64,000 bases of DNA from Synechococcus sp. UW179A (GTDB taxonomy: Bacteria; Cyanobacteriota; Cyanobacteriia; PCC-6307; Cyanobiaceae): NCBI RefSeq assembly GCF_900473965.1, contig NZ_UCNJ01000018.1:219751-283750 (forward strand), in the 5' to 3' direction. Below are positions 28,993-37,804 of this stretch, piece after piece. Below the pieces are notes generated by a model. It was not told the origin of the DNA, ran no database searches, and was given only the letters and a program-made list of their open reading frames with translations. Made by a program: the position numbers and the translations under genes. Each line of letters opens with the position of its first letter. Position 1 is the first letter of the stretch.

Positions 28993-30462
28993 ATGAAAAC
29001 ATCTGTCATCAGATTGTGTCTCGGAGGGTGTCTATCCATGCTGGGACTTGGGCACTCGCAACCTCCAGTCCCCTCGGAACTGCAGCCTGCACGGGAACTG
29101 CTTAATCAGTCAGAACAGATCAATCTTGCTGATGCGATCGAGGCGACACTGCGCAGCAACCCACAACTCCTAGCAGCTGTGGAAACGATCAGGGCTCGCC
29201 GCTCTCTACTCGCCTCCGAACAGCGCCGCTGGTCTCCAACAGCAAGCTTCTTTACGTATAGCGACGCGACTCCTCTGCTGGGTCAATACTTCGAGACTGA
29301 CATCATTTCCTACCCCCAAAATAGCGATGAAAGCTCCACCTATGAATTCAATAATTATAGCCTAGGATCTCTTGGCCTACAGATCACCTGGAGTTTTTTA
29401 GAACCAAGCCGACAGCCGGCGATCAATCGGTCCAACTCCTTACTTGAGGCAGAACAATTCACCTTCGACGTGATTGCAAGAAGCATTGTTCTTGACACCC
29501 AAATTAGCTACTACGAGCTACAAGAAAATCAACGATTAATTCAGATCTATGAAAAGATTTATGAGCGCAACCTCCGGCAACTTGACATCATTGAGGAGCA
29601 ATTTCGAGGTGGTTTACTCCATATTGGAGATGTCTCTCAGCAAAAAACGCTTCTACTCAGTCAGCTCACGGAATTGGACGGATTTTATAGGTCTCAACTG
29701 CAAATCGCATCCGATCTTGCACGCATCATGGGGCGGCCTCCAGGGAGTTCTGTGATTCCAGCAGAGCTCAGCAGCAACGTTTTTGCGAACTGGGAGCTCT
29801 CCTTGCCGCAAACGATCGATGAGGGTCTAGCCCTGCGAGAGGAGATTCGCCTTTCTCTGGCTGAAGCGGAAGCAGATGATTGGGAGGCCAGGCGACTTCT
29901 CAACCTTTACCTCCCTGTGCTGTCTCTCACAGCCAATGGATATACAACCTATTCAGAAGGAATCATCGATGGCCCCATTGGCAGCAGCAACTCCTCAGAC
30001 CGTGGCAATTCAATCGACACTGATCTGGCGATTGGCCTCGGCTTCAACTGGAACTTCTTCGACGGTGGCGTACAGACAGCACGGGCTGCCGCCAATCGCA
30101 GCTTGGCGAAGGCGCAGAGACAAAAAGCCCAACAGGAACGCGACTTGGTGGGCAACCAGATTCGTCGCAGTTATTCCGCTTATCTGACGGCAAAATTGGC
30201 TCTGCCTCAATCGCAGGAGGCTCTGGACACTGCCAAGCGGGCAGTGAATGTCGCATCAGCGCGCTACGCAGCTGGCGTTGGTGACATCACCACAGTGGTG
30301 CAGGCCACCGAACTGCTTGGCGATGCTGCTGAACAGAACAAATCCTTGCGTCTGATCTATCGCAATGCAATCGCAGAGCTCTACCGCTATTCCGCACAGT
30401 GGCCGAAACCATTTCAGCCACAGATCCGCACTCTGATGAAGTCAAGGACAACTGATCCATGA
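28993..30462 (+). CDS. TolC-family outer membrane efflux protein
   Basis: This 489-residue protein starts with a short hydrophobic export signal (VIRLCLGGCLSMLGLG). It has two internally repeated halves of outer membrane efflux type: INLADAIEATLRSNPQLLAAVETIRARRSLLASEQ, and LGLQITWSF in the first half mirrored by LGFNWNFFDGG in the second. Long coiled helices and a late ARYAAGVGDITTVVQA motif are typical. It should form the trimeric channel across the outer membrane for the exporter encoded behind it. Its stop overlaps the next start (ATGA at 30459), so the products are made together. Confidence 0.9.
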   Translation: MKTSVIRLCLGGCLSMLGLGHSQPPVPSELQPARELLNQSEQINLADAIEATLRSNPQLLAAVETIRARRSLLASEQRRWSPTASFFTYSDATPLLGQYFETDIISYPQNSDESSTYEFNNYSLGSLGLQITWSFLEPSRQPAINRSNSLLEAEQFTFDVIARSIVLDTQISYYELQENQRLIQIYEKIYERNLRQLDIIEEQFRGGLLHIGDVSQQKTLLLSQLTELDGFYRSQLQIASDLARIMGRPPGSSVIPAELSSNVFANWELSLPQTIDEGLALREEIRLSLAEAEADDWEARRLLNLYLPVLSLTANGYTTYSEGIIDGPIGSSNSSDRGNSIDTDLAIGLGFNWNFFDGGVQTARAAANRSLAKAQRQKAQQERDLVGNQIRRSYSAYLTAKLALPQSQEALDTAKRAVNVASARYAAGVGDITTVVQATELLGDAAEQNKSLRLIYRNAIAELYRYSAQWPKPFQPQIRTLMKSRTTDP

Positions 30463-31814
30463 ACAAGCCCTCCACCAGCGAATACACCTCAGTCCGTCTG
30501 ATTTCCTCGCCTTTAAGGGCGGCGATCATCATCACGCTGTTGATCAGCACTGGAGGGCTGCTTTGGGCCTGTTTTGCAAAGATTCCGATTTACGTGGACG
30601 GATTCGGCCTGATGATCCGCAAAGGCAATAATCGCCGGCTGCTCAGCCTCGCCGAAGGTGAACTCCACCACAATTTCAACACCGATGGCGTGGTGGCCAG
30701 TCAGCGCGACCGAGAGCTGTTTGAGATCAGCCAGCTCGGGATCCCCAAAACCGCTGCGCAAACAGCAGACCTAGCAGAGCAGGTGCTGGCACTGACGGAC
30801 AGTCCCAACCTCGATCGAACCGGTAGTTTGAGCACAGGAAAAATCGCACGCGGATCGTTACTGAGCTGGGTGGAAGCACCAGCTCAATCGGCTGCCTTGC
30901 AAGACAGCCTGGATGCCTATCGACTCAGTGAAAAAACCCTGCGCTTAACCGAACAGGAACTTGCGACGATCGACCTCGCATTAGAGAGAAAAATCAATCT
31001 GCTGAAGAACGAAGTCAAAACGCAGAACGAATTCTTAGAAACCATTCGTGAGCTGAATTCCCGCGGCTATGCAAGCCGGGCGAAGTATCTCAGCCAGCAA
31101 AGTCGCGTGGATGCTATCCGCAGCGAGGTGTTGTCACATCAGGAGCGACTGGCAGTGAACCAGGCGCAATTGCTGCAATCCAAGATCGCGGTGGATTCGG
31201 CCGAAACGGAACTGGTCAAGGCACTGCGAACTTATGCCGACGCCAGCCTGATCTTTGCTAAGCACGATTTATTCATTACCGATGTTCTGGCACCCCACCT
31301 GAGTGAGGTGCAGCAAAACGACGCGGTGCTCCGGGTCTCAAGGGAAGCTCTCAGCAAACTGCCTGAACAGATCCCAGGGTTTCTCTCGCAAGCTGCAGCC
31401 CAACAGGTCCGGCCAGGCATGAAGGTTCTGGCGACTCCCACAGGCATGAGCCAGGCGCAGTACGGAGGAATGCTGGCCAAGGTGGAGAGTGTGGAAGTGT
31501 TGCCTGCCTCTCTCACTCAAATCAAGCAGAGCCTTGGTAGTGAAGGAGAGGCCATCGAAATCTCCAACCTGATCCCTGAACCAATTCTGATCACGATCCA
31601 ACTTGAAGAAGACTCGAAGAGCAACGACACCAATAAGGAAGGCCTGAAGTGGTCCTCAGCAGGACTCATCCCCTATCCAGTGCGTGAAGGTGATCTGCTC
31701 AGCTTGCAGATCACCACGCAAACAGTGCGGCCGATCAGTTTGCTGATTCCGTGGCTCCGGCAATTCAGCGGAACCAGTGCGCCGATGCTCACTCCTGAGC
31801 GCGCAGGACCTTAA
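30459..31814 (+). CDS. HlyD-like membrane fusion protein, NHLM/NHLP secretion type
   Basis: This 451-residue protein has one membrane helix near the N-terminus (AAIIITLLISTGGLLWACFA, about residues 25-44) and a long periplasmic coiled-coil (about 160-290). A beta-rich end resembles the NHLM bacteriocin secretion protein: VRPGMKVLATPTGMSQAQY followed by KVESVEVLPAS and a final PLLxLQITTQTVRPISLL-type strand. It would link the inner-membrane ABC proteins to TolC. It overlaps the TolC stop by 4 bp, and the first ABC gene follows after 11 bp. No typical lipoyl motif is intact. Confidence 0.8.
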   Translation: MNKPSTSEYTSVRLISSPLRAAIIITLLISTGGLLWACFAKIPIYVDGFGLMIRKGNNRRLLSLAEGELHHNFNTDGVVASQRDRELFEISQLGIPKTAAQTADLAEQVLALTDSPNLDRTGSLSTGKIARGSLLSWVEAPAQSAALQDSLDAYRLSEKTLRLTEQELATIDLALERKINLLKNEVKTQNEFLETIRELNSRGYASRAKYLSQQSRVDAIRSEVLSHQERLAVNQAQLLQSKIAVDSAETELVKALRTYADASLIFAKHDLFITDVLAPHLSEVQQNDAVLRVSREALSKLPEQIPGFLSQAAAQQVRPGMKVLATPTGMSQAQYGGMLAKVESVEVLPASLTQIKQSLGSEGEAIEISNLIPEPILITIQLEEDSKSNDTNKEGLKWSSAGLIPYPVREGDLLSLQITTQTVRPISLLIPWLRQFSGTSAPMLTPERAGP

Positions 31815-31825
31815 CGCTGAGAACG

Positions 31826-33931
31826 ATGCCAGAAAAACCGCGCTACAAATTGCCCCAACTTCTACAAAATGTGGAGGCTGAATCCGGAGCCGTTGCGCTC
31901 GGCATTGCTCTTGCTTGCCATGGGAAAACTTGCACTCTTCGAGAACTGAGCTCAGCCTCTGGCATCACCCGCGATGGCATCACTCCAGAGAAGCTGCTGA
32001 AGGCTGCAGAATCCTTTGGACTGGTCGGGCAGTGGGAAAGCCTAAACAACGACGAAACCGCCGACAAACGCATCCAAAGCTTGAGAGACCCGGCTATCAG
32101 CATTGACAGCCGCAACTGTTATGGCGTCATCCTCGCGAGCCACCAAGATTGCGCAGAGATCTACAACACTGCCAATGGCAGACAACAACAAGAACTCAAA
32201 GAGTTCAGAGGAACTCAGCTTCTGCCGTTAAAAACAACGTCAGGTTTCAGCTCTAGCCAACGTACGCCGTTCTGGCAAAGCACTTTCAAATCAGTGATAC
32301 CACTGCGAAGGTCAGTGCTTGCCTTGTTTTTGCTGTCAACAGGATCGGTGATTCCGACCTTGATGATTGCGGCCTGCTCTTCGCAATTCATCGATCAGTT
32401 TCTACAACAAAACCGTCTTTCCTTCGGAATCCCGATCGTCTGGCTTGCACTGATCGCGCTCTCACTGAGTGTCTGCATGGCGCTGCTGTCCAACTTGTTG
32501 CTGAGAAGGATGGTCTTCGTGCTTGAAAGACGGATGGCCGATGAAGTCTTCGAGACTCTTTTCACGCGTAGCTACCGCTTCCTCACACTGCGCAAACCTG
32601 GCGATCTGGCATCACGGCTGATGTATCCCTACTACATGCCATATACCGGGATTTTTTCGTTCCTTTCCCCAATTCTTGGCTTGTGGACTGCTTTGCTGAT
32701 TGTGGTCTTCTCAGCGTTTATTTCCTTCCCTTTATTCCTGCTGCTACTGCTGGGTTTTGTGGTGATTCTGAGAGCTTCCTACGTGGTCACGAGCAATACT
32801 GCTGACAATCTGACGGTCCGTCAGAAAGCCAACAATTCACGCTATGCGACAGCATTTCAACTGATCAATAATCTTTACTCCTTCAAAGGGAACGGTACTG
32901 AATTCAGCATGCTGCAAAAGTGGCAAAGTTTTTTTGCAGAAGGAGTTTACGAGAATCAGATCATTGGCAAGCAGAAGGTCAAACGCAATGTAACCATCAA
33001 TGGAACAATCTTCGCCACACAAGTCTTACTTCTGGGAATTGGCGGCCTGCTGATTATCCAGGGCAGTGTCTCTCTCGGCAGCCTGCTTGCCTTCGTCTTC
33101 ATCCAAGGGCAGATCAGTGACTCTCTGCAATCGATTCCAGCCATTAGCAATGGCTGGCAATCACTTCAGGGCTTGCTGTTGCTCTATGACGACCTTTGCC
33201 AGGGGGAACAAGATTCCTGGCATCGCGGCCTCGATCGTTCTGACGATGACAACAACAGCAAAAGATCATCCAACAACATGAACAACCTAGAGATCACAAT
33301 GAATGATCTTGGCTGCCGTTTTAGTCAGTTCGACGAACCCGTGCTGAAAAATTTCAGCAATCACATCAGCCAAGGTGAACAGATCTTACTGAGTGGAGAC
33401 AGTGGATCAGGCAAAACAGTCTTAATGAAAATCATCAGCGGACTGCTTGAACATACTGAAGGAGAGCTGCTTGTGAACGGCAAACCAATGACCTCAATCG
33501 ACAGCAGACAATGGCATAGAAAAGTTAGTTATGTCGACGAAAATCCAAGCTTGTTTTCAGGGAATTTACTTGAGAATATCACCGCGTGGCGAATGGATTG
33601 TCATCGCAGCGATGCAACACGTGCTGCAGATGTTGTTGGCTTGACAGATTGGATCGAACGCTTTGAAGCAGGTTTCGAGCATCATCTAGAAAATGCCGAA
33701 CAGATCCTCTGCAGCAGCCAGAAAATTCAGTTCGCGATTGCCAGGGCGCTATGTGGGCGTCCACGGGTCCTTTTACTGGATGTGGACACCAGTAAACTTC
33801 GCAAACAAGATGAGCAACGTATTCACAGTCATTGTCGAGAGGAAAGCATCACTCTTGTGAGTCTTTCGGAACGAGGCATGGCCAAGGGCTACGACCGCGT
33901 GATGACGCTTAAAAGGAAAGCCCTGACATGA
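31826..33931 (+). CDS. ABC exporter, NHLP peptidase/permease type, with degenerate C39 and ATPase sites
   Basis: This 701-residue protein has an N-terminal C39-like domain (1-130), a six-helix permease (about 155-440) and an ATPase (about 480-700). The C39 domain aligns (VEAESGAVALG, ITRDGITPEKLLKAAESFGL), but Ser20 replaces the catalytic Cys, the NHFVV His is gone and the Asp of NDP is Thr. In the ATPase, Walker A GDSGSGKT (524-531) is intact. The Q-loop is YVDENP, the signature is CSSQK, Walker B is LLLDVDTS without the catalytic Glu, and the H-loop is LVSLSERG without His. It is therefore a likely non-cleaving, non-hydrolysing half that pairs with the next protein. Its stop overlaps that start (ATGA). 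Confidence 0.85.
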   Translation: MPEKPRYKLPQLLQNVEAESGAVALGIALACHGKTCTLRELSSASGITRDGITPEKLLKAAESFGLVGQWESLNNDETADKRIQSLRDPAISIDSRNCYGVILASHQDCAEIYNTANGRQQQELKEFRGTQLLPLKTTSGFSSSQRTPFWQSTFKSVIPLRRSVLALFLLSTGSVIPTLMIAACSSQFIDQFLQQNRLSFGIPIVWLALIALSLSVCMALLSNLLLRRMVFVLERRMADEVFETLFTRSYRFLTLRKPGDLASRLMYPYYMPYTGIFSFLSPILGLWTALLIVVFSAFISFPLFLLLLLGFVVILRASYVVTSNTADNLTVRQKANNSRYATAFQLINNLYSFKGNGTEFSMLQKWQSFFAEGVYENQIIGKQKVKRNVTINGTIFATQVLLLGIGGLLIIQGSVSLGSLLAFVFIQGQISDSLQSIPAISNGWQSLQGLLLLYDDLCQGEQDSWHRGLDRSDDDNNSKRSSNNMNNLEITMNDLGCRFSQFDEPVLKNFSNHISQGEQILLSGDSGSGKTVLMKIISGLLEHTEGELLVNGKPMTSIDSRQWHRKVSYVDENPSLFSGNLLENITAWRMDCHRSDATRAADVVGLTDWIERFEAGFEHHLENAEQILCSSQKIQFAIARALCGRPRVLLLDVDTSKLRKQDEQRIHSHCREESITLVSLSERGMAKGYDRVMTLKRKALT

Positions 33932-36063
33932 GTAGAGGCGACGGAGGTTATCTCAACCGACTTGACCAACAAATTTATTCGCTGCGCCCCAGCCAGACAG
34001 ACGTTTCGCGCACAGCAGGTGATTCAGTGATGTTGATCAGCGCTGCGCTGCGCTTGCTCAATATGCCTAACAAACGACTAGATCGAGTGGAGGGTGATAT
34101 CCTCACCTGCCTCAATTTCAACAATATTTACTACAGAACAGTGTCCCTGCCGGGGGATCTTGAAAAGGGTGAATACCCCCTTTTAGTTATTCATAAAGCT
34201 GACGATCGCAAACCATATTTGCTTTACAGAGATGGGCAGAAGAACAGCCTGATGACCATCCGTGACGGTCGCACCATTCAAATCACGAAGACACCATGGC
34301 CCGTCTTTGCAGATAGCGCACAGGAGCTGCATCGCAGCTTTCGCGATCAGATTGACGGGGTCACTGAGATTGCCCGTCTCGCTTACCAGCCGGAATTGGG
34401 TGCCATAGGGCTGCTTCTGCTGATCTCCGTAATCGTGCTGGGATTCAGCCTTTCCATTCCAATTCTTACCAACACACTGGTCTCCTCGGTGCTCCCACAA
34501 AGCGATCTCTGGTGGCTGGCTGAAAGTCTTCTGGTCGTCGCCATGGTCGTGGTGGCTTCCATTACCAGCCAGTACTTGCAGGGGCTGATGATCCTGCGGC
34601 TGGAAACCATTGGCAACCAACGCCTACAGATCGGGGTCTGGGAGCATTTCCTCAAGCTTCCAACAGGTTTTACAGCTGATCACAGCAAAGGTGAGATCTA
34701 CGTCGGGCTCAGCGCCATCTCCAAAATCCGCAGCTACATCGGAGCTGGTGCGCTGACCTCGGCACTGTCTGCGCTGTTTTCCTTCGCCTTCTTGGCTCTG
34801 ATGATCAAGTACAGCCCAGGCCTTGCCGTCTGGATGGTTCTTGTCGTCATGGTGGCACTGCTGGTGGTGTTCCAAATCGCCAGACAGTCGATTGAGCTCA
34901 ATGAGGAGGTATTTGAACTCAAGGCGGAACTCAACACCATGAGCAATGAGATCAGCTCTAACGCCTTTGCCATCCGGTCAATGTCAGCGGAGATTCCGAT
35001 GCTGCAGCGCTGGATGCAGCGCTACACCACGATGGCCAACATCTCGCTCAAGCTGGATGGCTTGGAGCAGGCCATCGATGTCATCCTGCTCTTTTTGTCT
35101 CCACTGGGTTCCGTTGTTCTGTTCGCGGTGGCGGTCGCGCAGGTGCTCAATTCGCCGCAGTCCATCGGCGACCCAAAACTTGTCGGCAGTTTCATCGCCT
35201 TTTACTCGGCCTTCACCGCCTTCACAGGATCAGTCGCAGGAGCCGCTTCTAACCTCACCACGGTCTTTGCCACGGTTTCGGTTCTCTGGAAAAAAGCCAG
35301 AATGATTCTGGATGAGCCGATTGAGCAGGGCTGGCGAGTTGACGCCATCAACCATGTCTTTGAAGGCGAAATCAGTCTCAGAGATGTTCGAATCCAACCT
35401 TCAGGACTGCGATCACCACTGCTCAACAAAATCAGCCTGACAGTCGATATCGGAAAGATTCTTGTAATCGCTGGGCAGAGAGCCTCCGGAAAATCGTTAT
35501 TGCTGAAAACCATGATCGGTATGACAACTCCCGACCTGGGAGAGGTGCTGATCGACTCCACACCCATCACCAAAATATCGATCCGCGGATTGCGGCGGCA
35601 GGTGGGCTATTTGCCTCAGGAGATCGTGCTTGAGACCCTCTGCCTCAGAGATTTACTGCGTGAACATCGCGATGACAGCGATGACATGCTCTGGGCGATG
35701 CTTCAGGACGTGGGACTCCATGAGCGGATCCGAGCTCTACCTCAACAACTGAATACTCAGCTCGATGGCGAGAAAGAACCCCTCAACAGCGCCGAATGCA
35801 AGCTGCTGGCACTTGCTAGAGCTCTTCTGAGGCAGCCATCAGCTCTGCTGCTGGATGAATTTCTGGTCGGAATTCCCAAGGAGGCGCATGCTGATCTGCT
35901 CGCACTGATCCAAAAGCAAGGATGCACAACTGTGCTGGTGGCAAGCCATGAGAGTGAATTAGAGATCGCCAACACGATTGTGTTGCTTGAAGACGGGAGG
36001 ATCGCATGCCAGGGCAAGCTTGGATCTCCTGGGCTGGAGCGCAACGTTTTTGACCTTGATTAA
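33928..36063 (+). CDS. ABC exporter, NHLM-type ATPase/permease with intact catalytic Glu and His
   Basis: This 711-residue partner has an N-terminal NHLM-specific domain (about 1-150, with YYRTVSLPGDL and PYLLYRDGQ), a permease (about 160-430) and an ATPase (about 480-700). Walker A is GQRASGKS (515-522), the Q-loop is YLPQEIV, Walker B is LLLDEF with the catalytic Glu, and the H-loop is VASHES. The signature is LNSAEC rather than LSGGQ. With its partner it would form an asymmetric heterodimer exporting a peptide or protein through the HlyD and TolC subunits. It is the last gene of the operon. The 91 bp after it hold nothing recognisable. Confidence 0.86.
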   Translation: MSRGDGGYLNRLDQQIYSLRPSQTDVSRTAGDSVMLISAALRLLNMPNKRLDRVEGDILTCLNFNNIYYRTVSLPGDLEKGEYPLLVIHKADDRKPYLLYRDGQKNSLMTIRDGRTIQITKTPWPVFADSAQELHRSFRDQIDGVTEIARLAYQPELGAIGLLLLISVIVLGFSLSIPILTNTLVSSVLPQSDLWWLAESLLVVAMVVVASITSQYLQGLMILRLETIGNQRLQIGVWEHFLKLPTGFTADHSKGEIYVGLSAISKIRSYIGAGALTSALSALFSFAFLALMIKYSPGLAVWMVLVVMVALLVVFQIARQSIELNEEVFELKAELNTMSNEISSNAFAIRSMSAEIPMLQRWMQRYTTMANISLKLDGLEQAIDVILLFLSPLGSVVLFAVAVAQVLNSPQSIGDPKLVGSFIAFYSAFTAFTGSVAGAASNLTTVFATVSVLWKKARMILDEPIEQGWRVDAINHVFEGEISLRDVRIQPSGLRSPLLNKISLTVDIGKILVIAGQRASGKSLLLKTMIGMTTPDLGEVLIDSTPITKISIRGLRRQVGYLPQEIVLETLCLRDLLREHRDDSDDMLWAMLQDVGLHERIRALPQQLNTQLDGEKEPLNSAECKLLALARALLRQPSALLLDEFLVGIPKEAHADLLALIQKQGCTTVLVASHESELEIANTIVLLEDGRIACQGKLGSPGLERNVFDLD

Positions 36064-36153
36064 GAGACGGATTGTTTTGTTCAGCCGTGGGTGATGCAAT
36101 CCACACGTCATCACTGATCGATCAGATCGGTCTGCGGGAATAGAAAGAAGCGA

Positions 36154-37218
36154 TCAAGCAGCAGCGAGATGGTCACGGCCCGCAGCCGTCACCACCCGAC
36201 CACGCGGTGTGCGCTGCAGGAAGCCAAGCTGAAGCAGATACGGTTCAACCACTGACTCCAAGGTGGTGGGGTCTTCTCCTAGAGCCGCCGCAAGGGTATC
36301 CAGTCCGGCGGGACCGCCTCCATGGGATTGGAGCAGCAGTTCCAGCAGCCTGCGATCACTGGCGTCAAGACCGCGGCCGTCAACCCGATGCAAGGTGAGG
36401 GCTTCATCGACCAACATCCGGTCGATCGATCCGGAGCACTCACGGACGCAAGCCACATCTCGCACCCGGCGCAACAGTCGGTTGGCAATGCGAGGTGTCC
36501 CCCTGCAGCGGAGTGCAATCTCAGCGCAAGCATCAGCCGTTAGATCAAGGGCGAGCAAACCTGCCGCCCGCTCCACAATCGACTGCAAGTCATCCAAGCC
36601 GTAGAACTCAAGCCGCTGAATCAAGCCGAAGCGATCACGCAACGGAGAGCTCAGCGCACCTGCGCGAGTTGTGGCACCAACCAGTGTGAACGGCGGTAAA
36701 TCCAGTGCGCGAGTTCGGGCAGTACTTCCTTTACCCACGGTGAGGTCGAGTCGCCGATCCTCCATGGCGGGATAGAGCAGCTCCTCGGCCACGCGACTGA
36801 GTCGATGGATTTCATCGATGAACAGCAACTCCCGTGGCTGCAGATTCACCAACAGACCAACAATGTCGCGAGGGCGCTCTAGAGCCGGGGCACTGGTGAT
36901 GCGGCATTTCACCCCCAGCTCCTCAGCCAGCACCATGGCCATGGTTGTTTTGCCCAGACCCGGCGGGCCGTAGAGCAGCACATGATCGAGAGCATCACCG
37001 CGGCCCAGGGCCGCTTTCACCGCAATACCAAGCACCTGCTTGAGCTCACGTTGACCGATGTAGTCCTGCAGACACTTGGGCCTTAAGCCGTCGTCGCGAG
37101 AGGCCAGCGCCGCAGGATCAAGATCATCTCCAGGCTGCCGAGCTGCGTCAACCACCCGATTGGGCTCACGCTCCTTGCGTGGACGTGGGGATCCTGCGCT
37201 TGAGGAAACAATGGCCAT
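36154..37218 (-). CDS. ruvB: Holliday junction branch-migration helicase RuvB
   Basis: This AAA+ motor drives branch migration with RuvA in recombinational repair. Walker A is [12 protein letters not shown], Walker [11 protein letters not shown], followed by the sensor region [20 protein letters not shown], and the C-terminal winged helix has [22 protein letters not shown] sequence ([20 protein letters not shown]). The frame extends 44 codons upstream through an Arg/Ala-rich stretch over smpB territory. The ATG at 37218 ([13 protein letters not shown]) is preferred, giving 354 residues. It is divergent from smpB. Confidence 0.96.
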   Translation of the reverse strand: MAIVSSSAGSPRPRKEREPNRVVDAARQPGDDLDPAALASRDDGLRPKCLQDYIGQRELKQVLGIAVKAALGRGDALDHVLLYGPPGLGKTTMAMVLAEELGVKCRITSAPALERPRDIVGLLVNLQPRELLFIDEIHRLSRVAEELLYPAMEDRRLDLTVGKGSTARTRALDLPPFTLVGATTRAGALSSPLRDRFGLIQRLEFYGLDDLQSIVERAAGLLALDLTADACAEIALRCRGTPRIANRLLRRVRDVACVRECSGSIDRMLVDEALTLHRVDGRGLDASDRRLLELLLQSHGGGPAGLDTLAAALGEDPTTLESVVEPYLLQLGFLQRTPRGRVVTAAGRDHLAAA

Positions 37219-37282
37219 ATGGGAAGAGTACCGAGCCCTGGATAGGGTCGGAGCATCAAGCGGCCGAAAGGCCAAACAGGCA

Positions 37283-37777
37283 ATGGCCAAAGGTGGAGGC
37301 AAGAAAAACGCGGCAGCTCGCGCGGCGGCGAACCGCTTACTGGCCGACAACAGGCTGGCCAGGCATCAGTACGACATCTTGGAAACGCTGGAAACCGGCA
37401 TTGAACTGGTGGGCACCGAGGTGAAATCCATCCGAGCCGGCCAAGCCAATCTCCGAGATGGTTTCTGCCTGATCCGCAACGGTGAAATGCAGCTGCACAA
37501 CGTGCATATCTCACCGCATACCCATGCAAGCGGCTACTTCAACCACGATCCGCTGCGAGTGCGGAGGTTGCTGGCTCACAGGCGCGAGATCGACAAACTG
37601 CGTGGGCAACTTGACCAGAAAGGACTGACGCTGATCCCGCTCAACATGCATCTGCAGGGGTCCTGGATCAAGCTCACCATCGGTCTCGGCAAAGGCCGCA
37701 AGTTGCATGACAAGCGAGCTGCCGAAAAGGACAAGCAGATCAAGAAAGAGACACGGGCTGCCATTGCCCGCTACTAA
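37283..37777 (+). CDS. smpB: SsrA-binding protein SmpB
   Basis: This 164-residue basic protein delivers tmRNA to stalled ribosomes. Motifs include [52 protein letters not shown] and the C-terminal [15 protein letters not shown]. The frame extends far upstream across ruvB, but the ATG at 37283 ([17 protein letters not shown]) matches the family start. The tmRNA gene itself is not in this window. The kinase-like gene is convergent 27 bp downstream. Confidence 0.96.
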   Translation: MAKGGGKKNAAARAAANRLLADNRLARHQYDILETLETGIELVGTEVKSIRAGQANLRDGFCLIRNGEMQLHNVHISPHTHASGYFNHDPLRVRRLLAHRREIDKLRGQLDQKGLTLIPLNMHLQGSWIKLTIGLGKGRKLHDKRAAEKDKQIKKETRAAIARY

Positions 37778-37804
37778 ATCAGCCCCGCCTCAAGCATGAC
37801 CTTT

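Noticed and set aside
37219..37350. N-terminal extension of ruvB to 37350
   Set aside because: The added 44 residues are Arg/Ala-rich and match no RuvB, and the ATG at 37218 gives the normal start.
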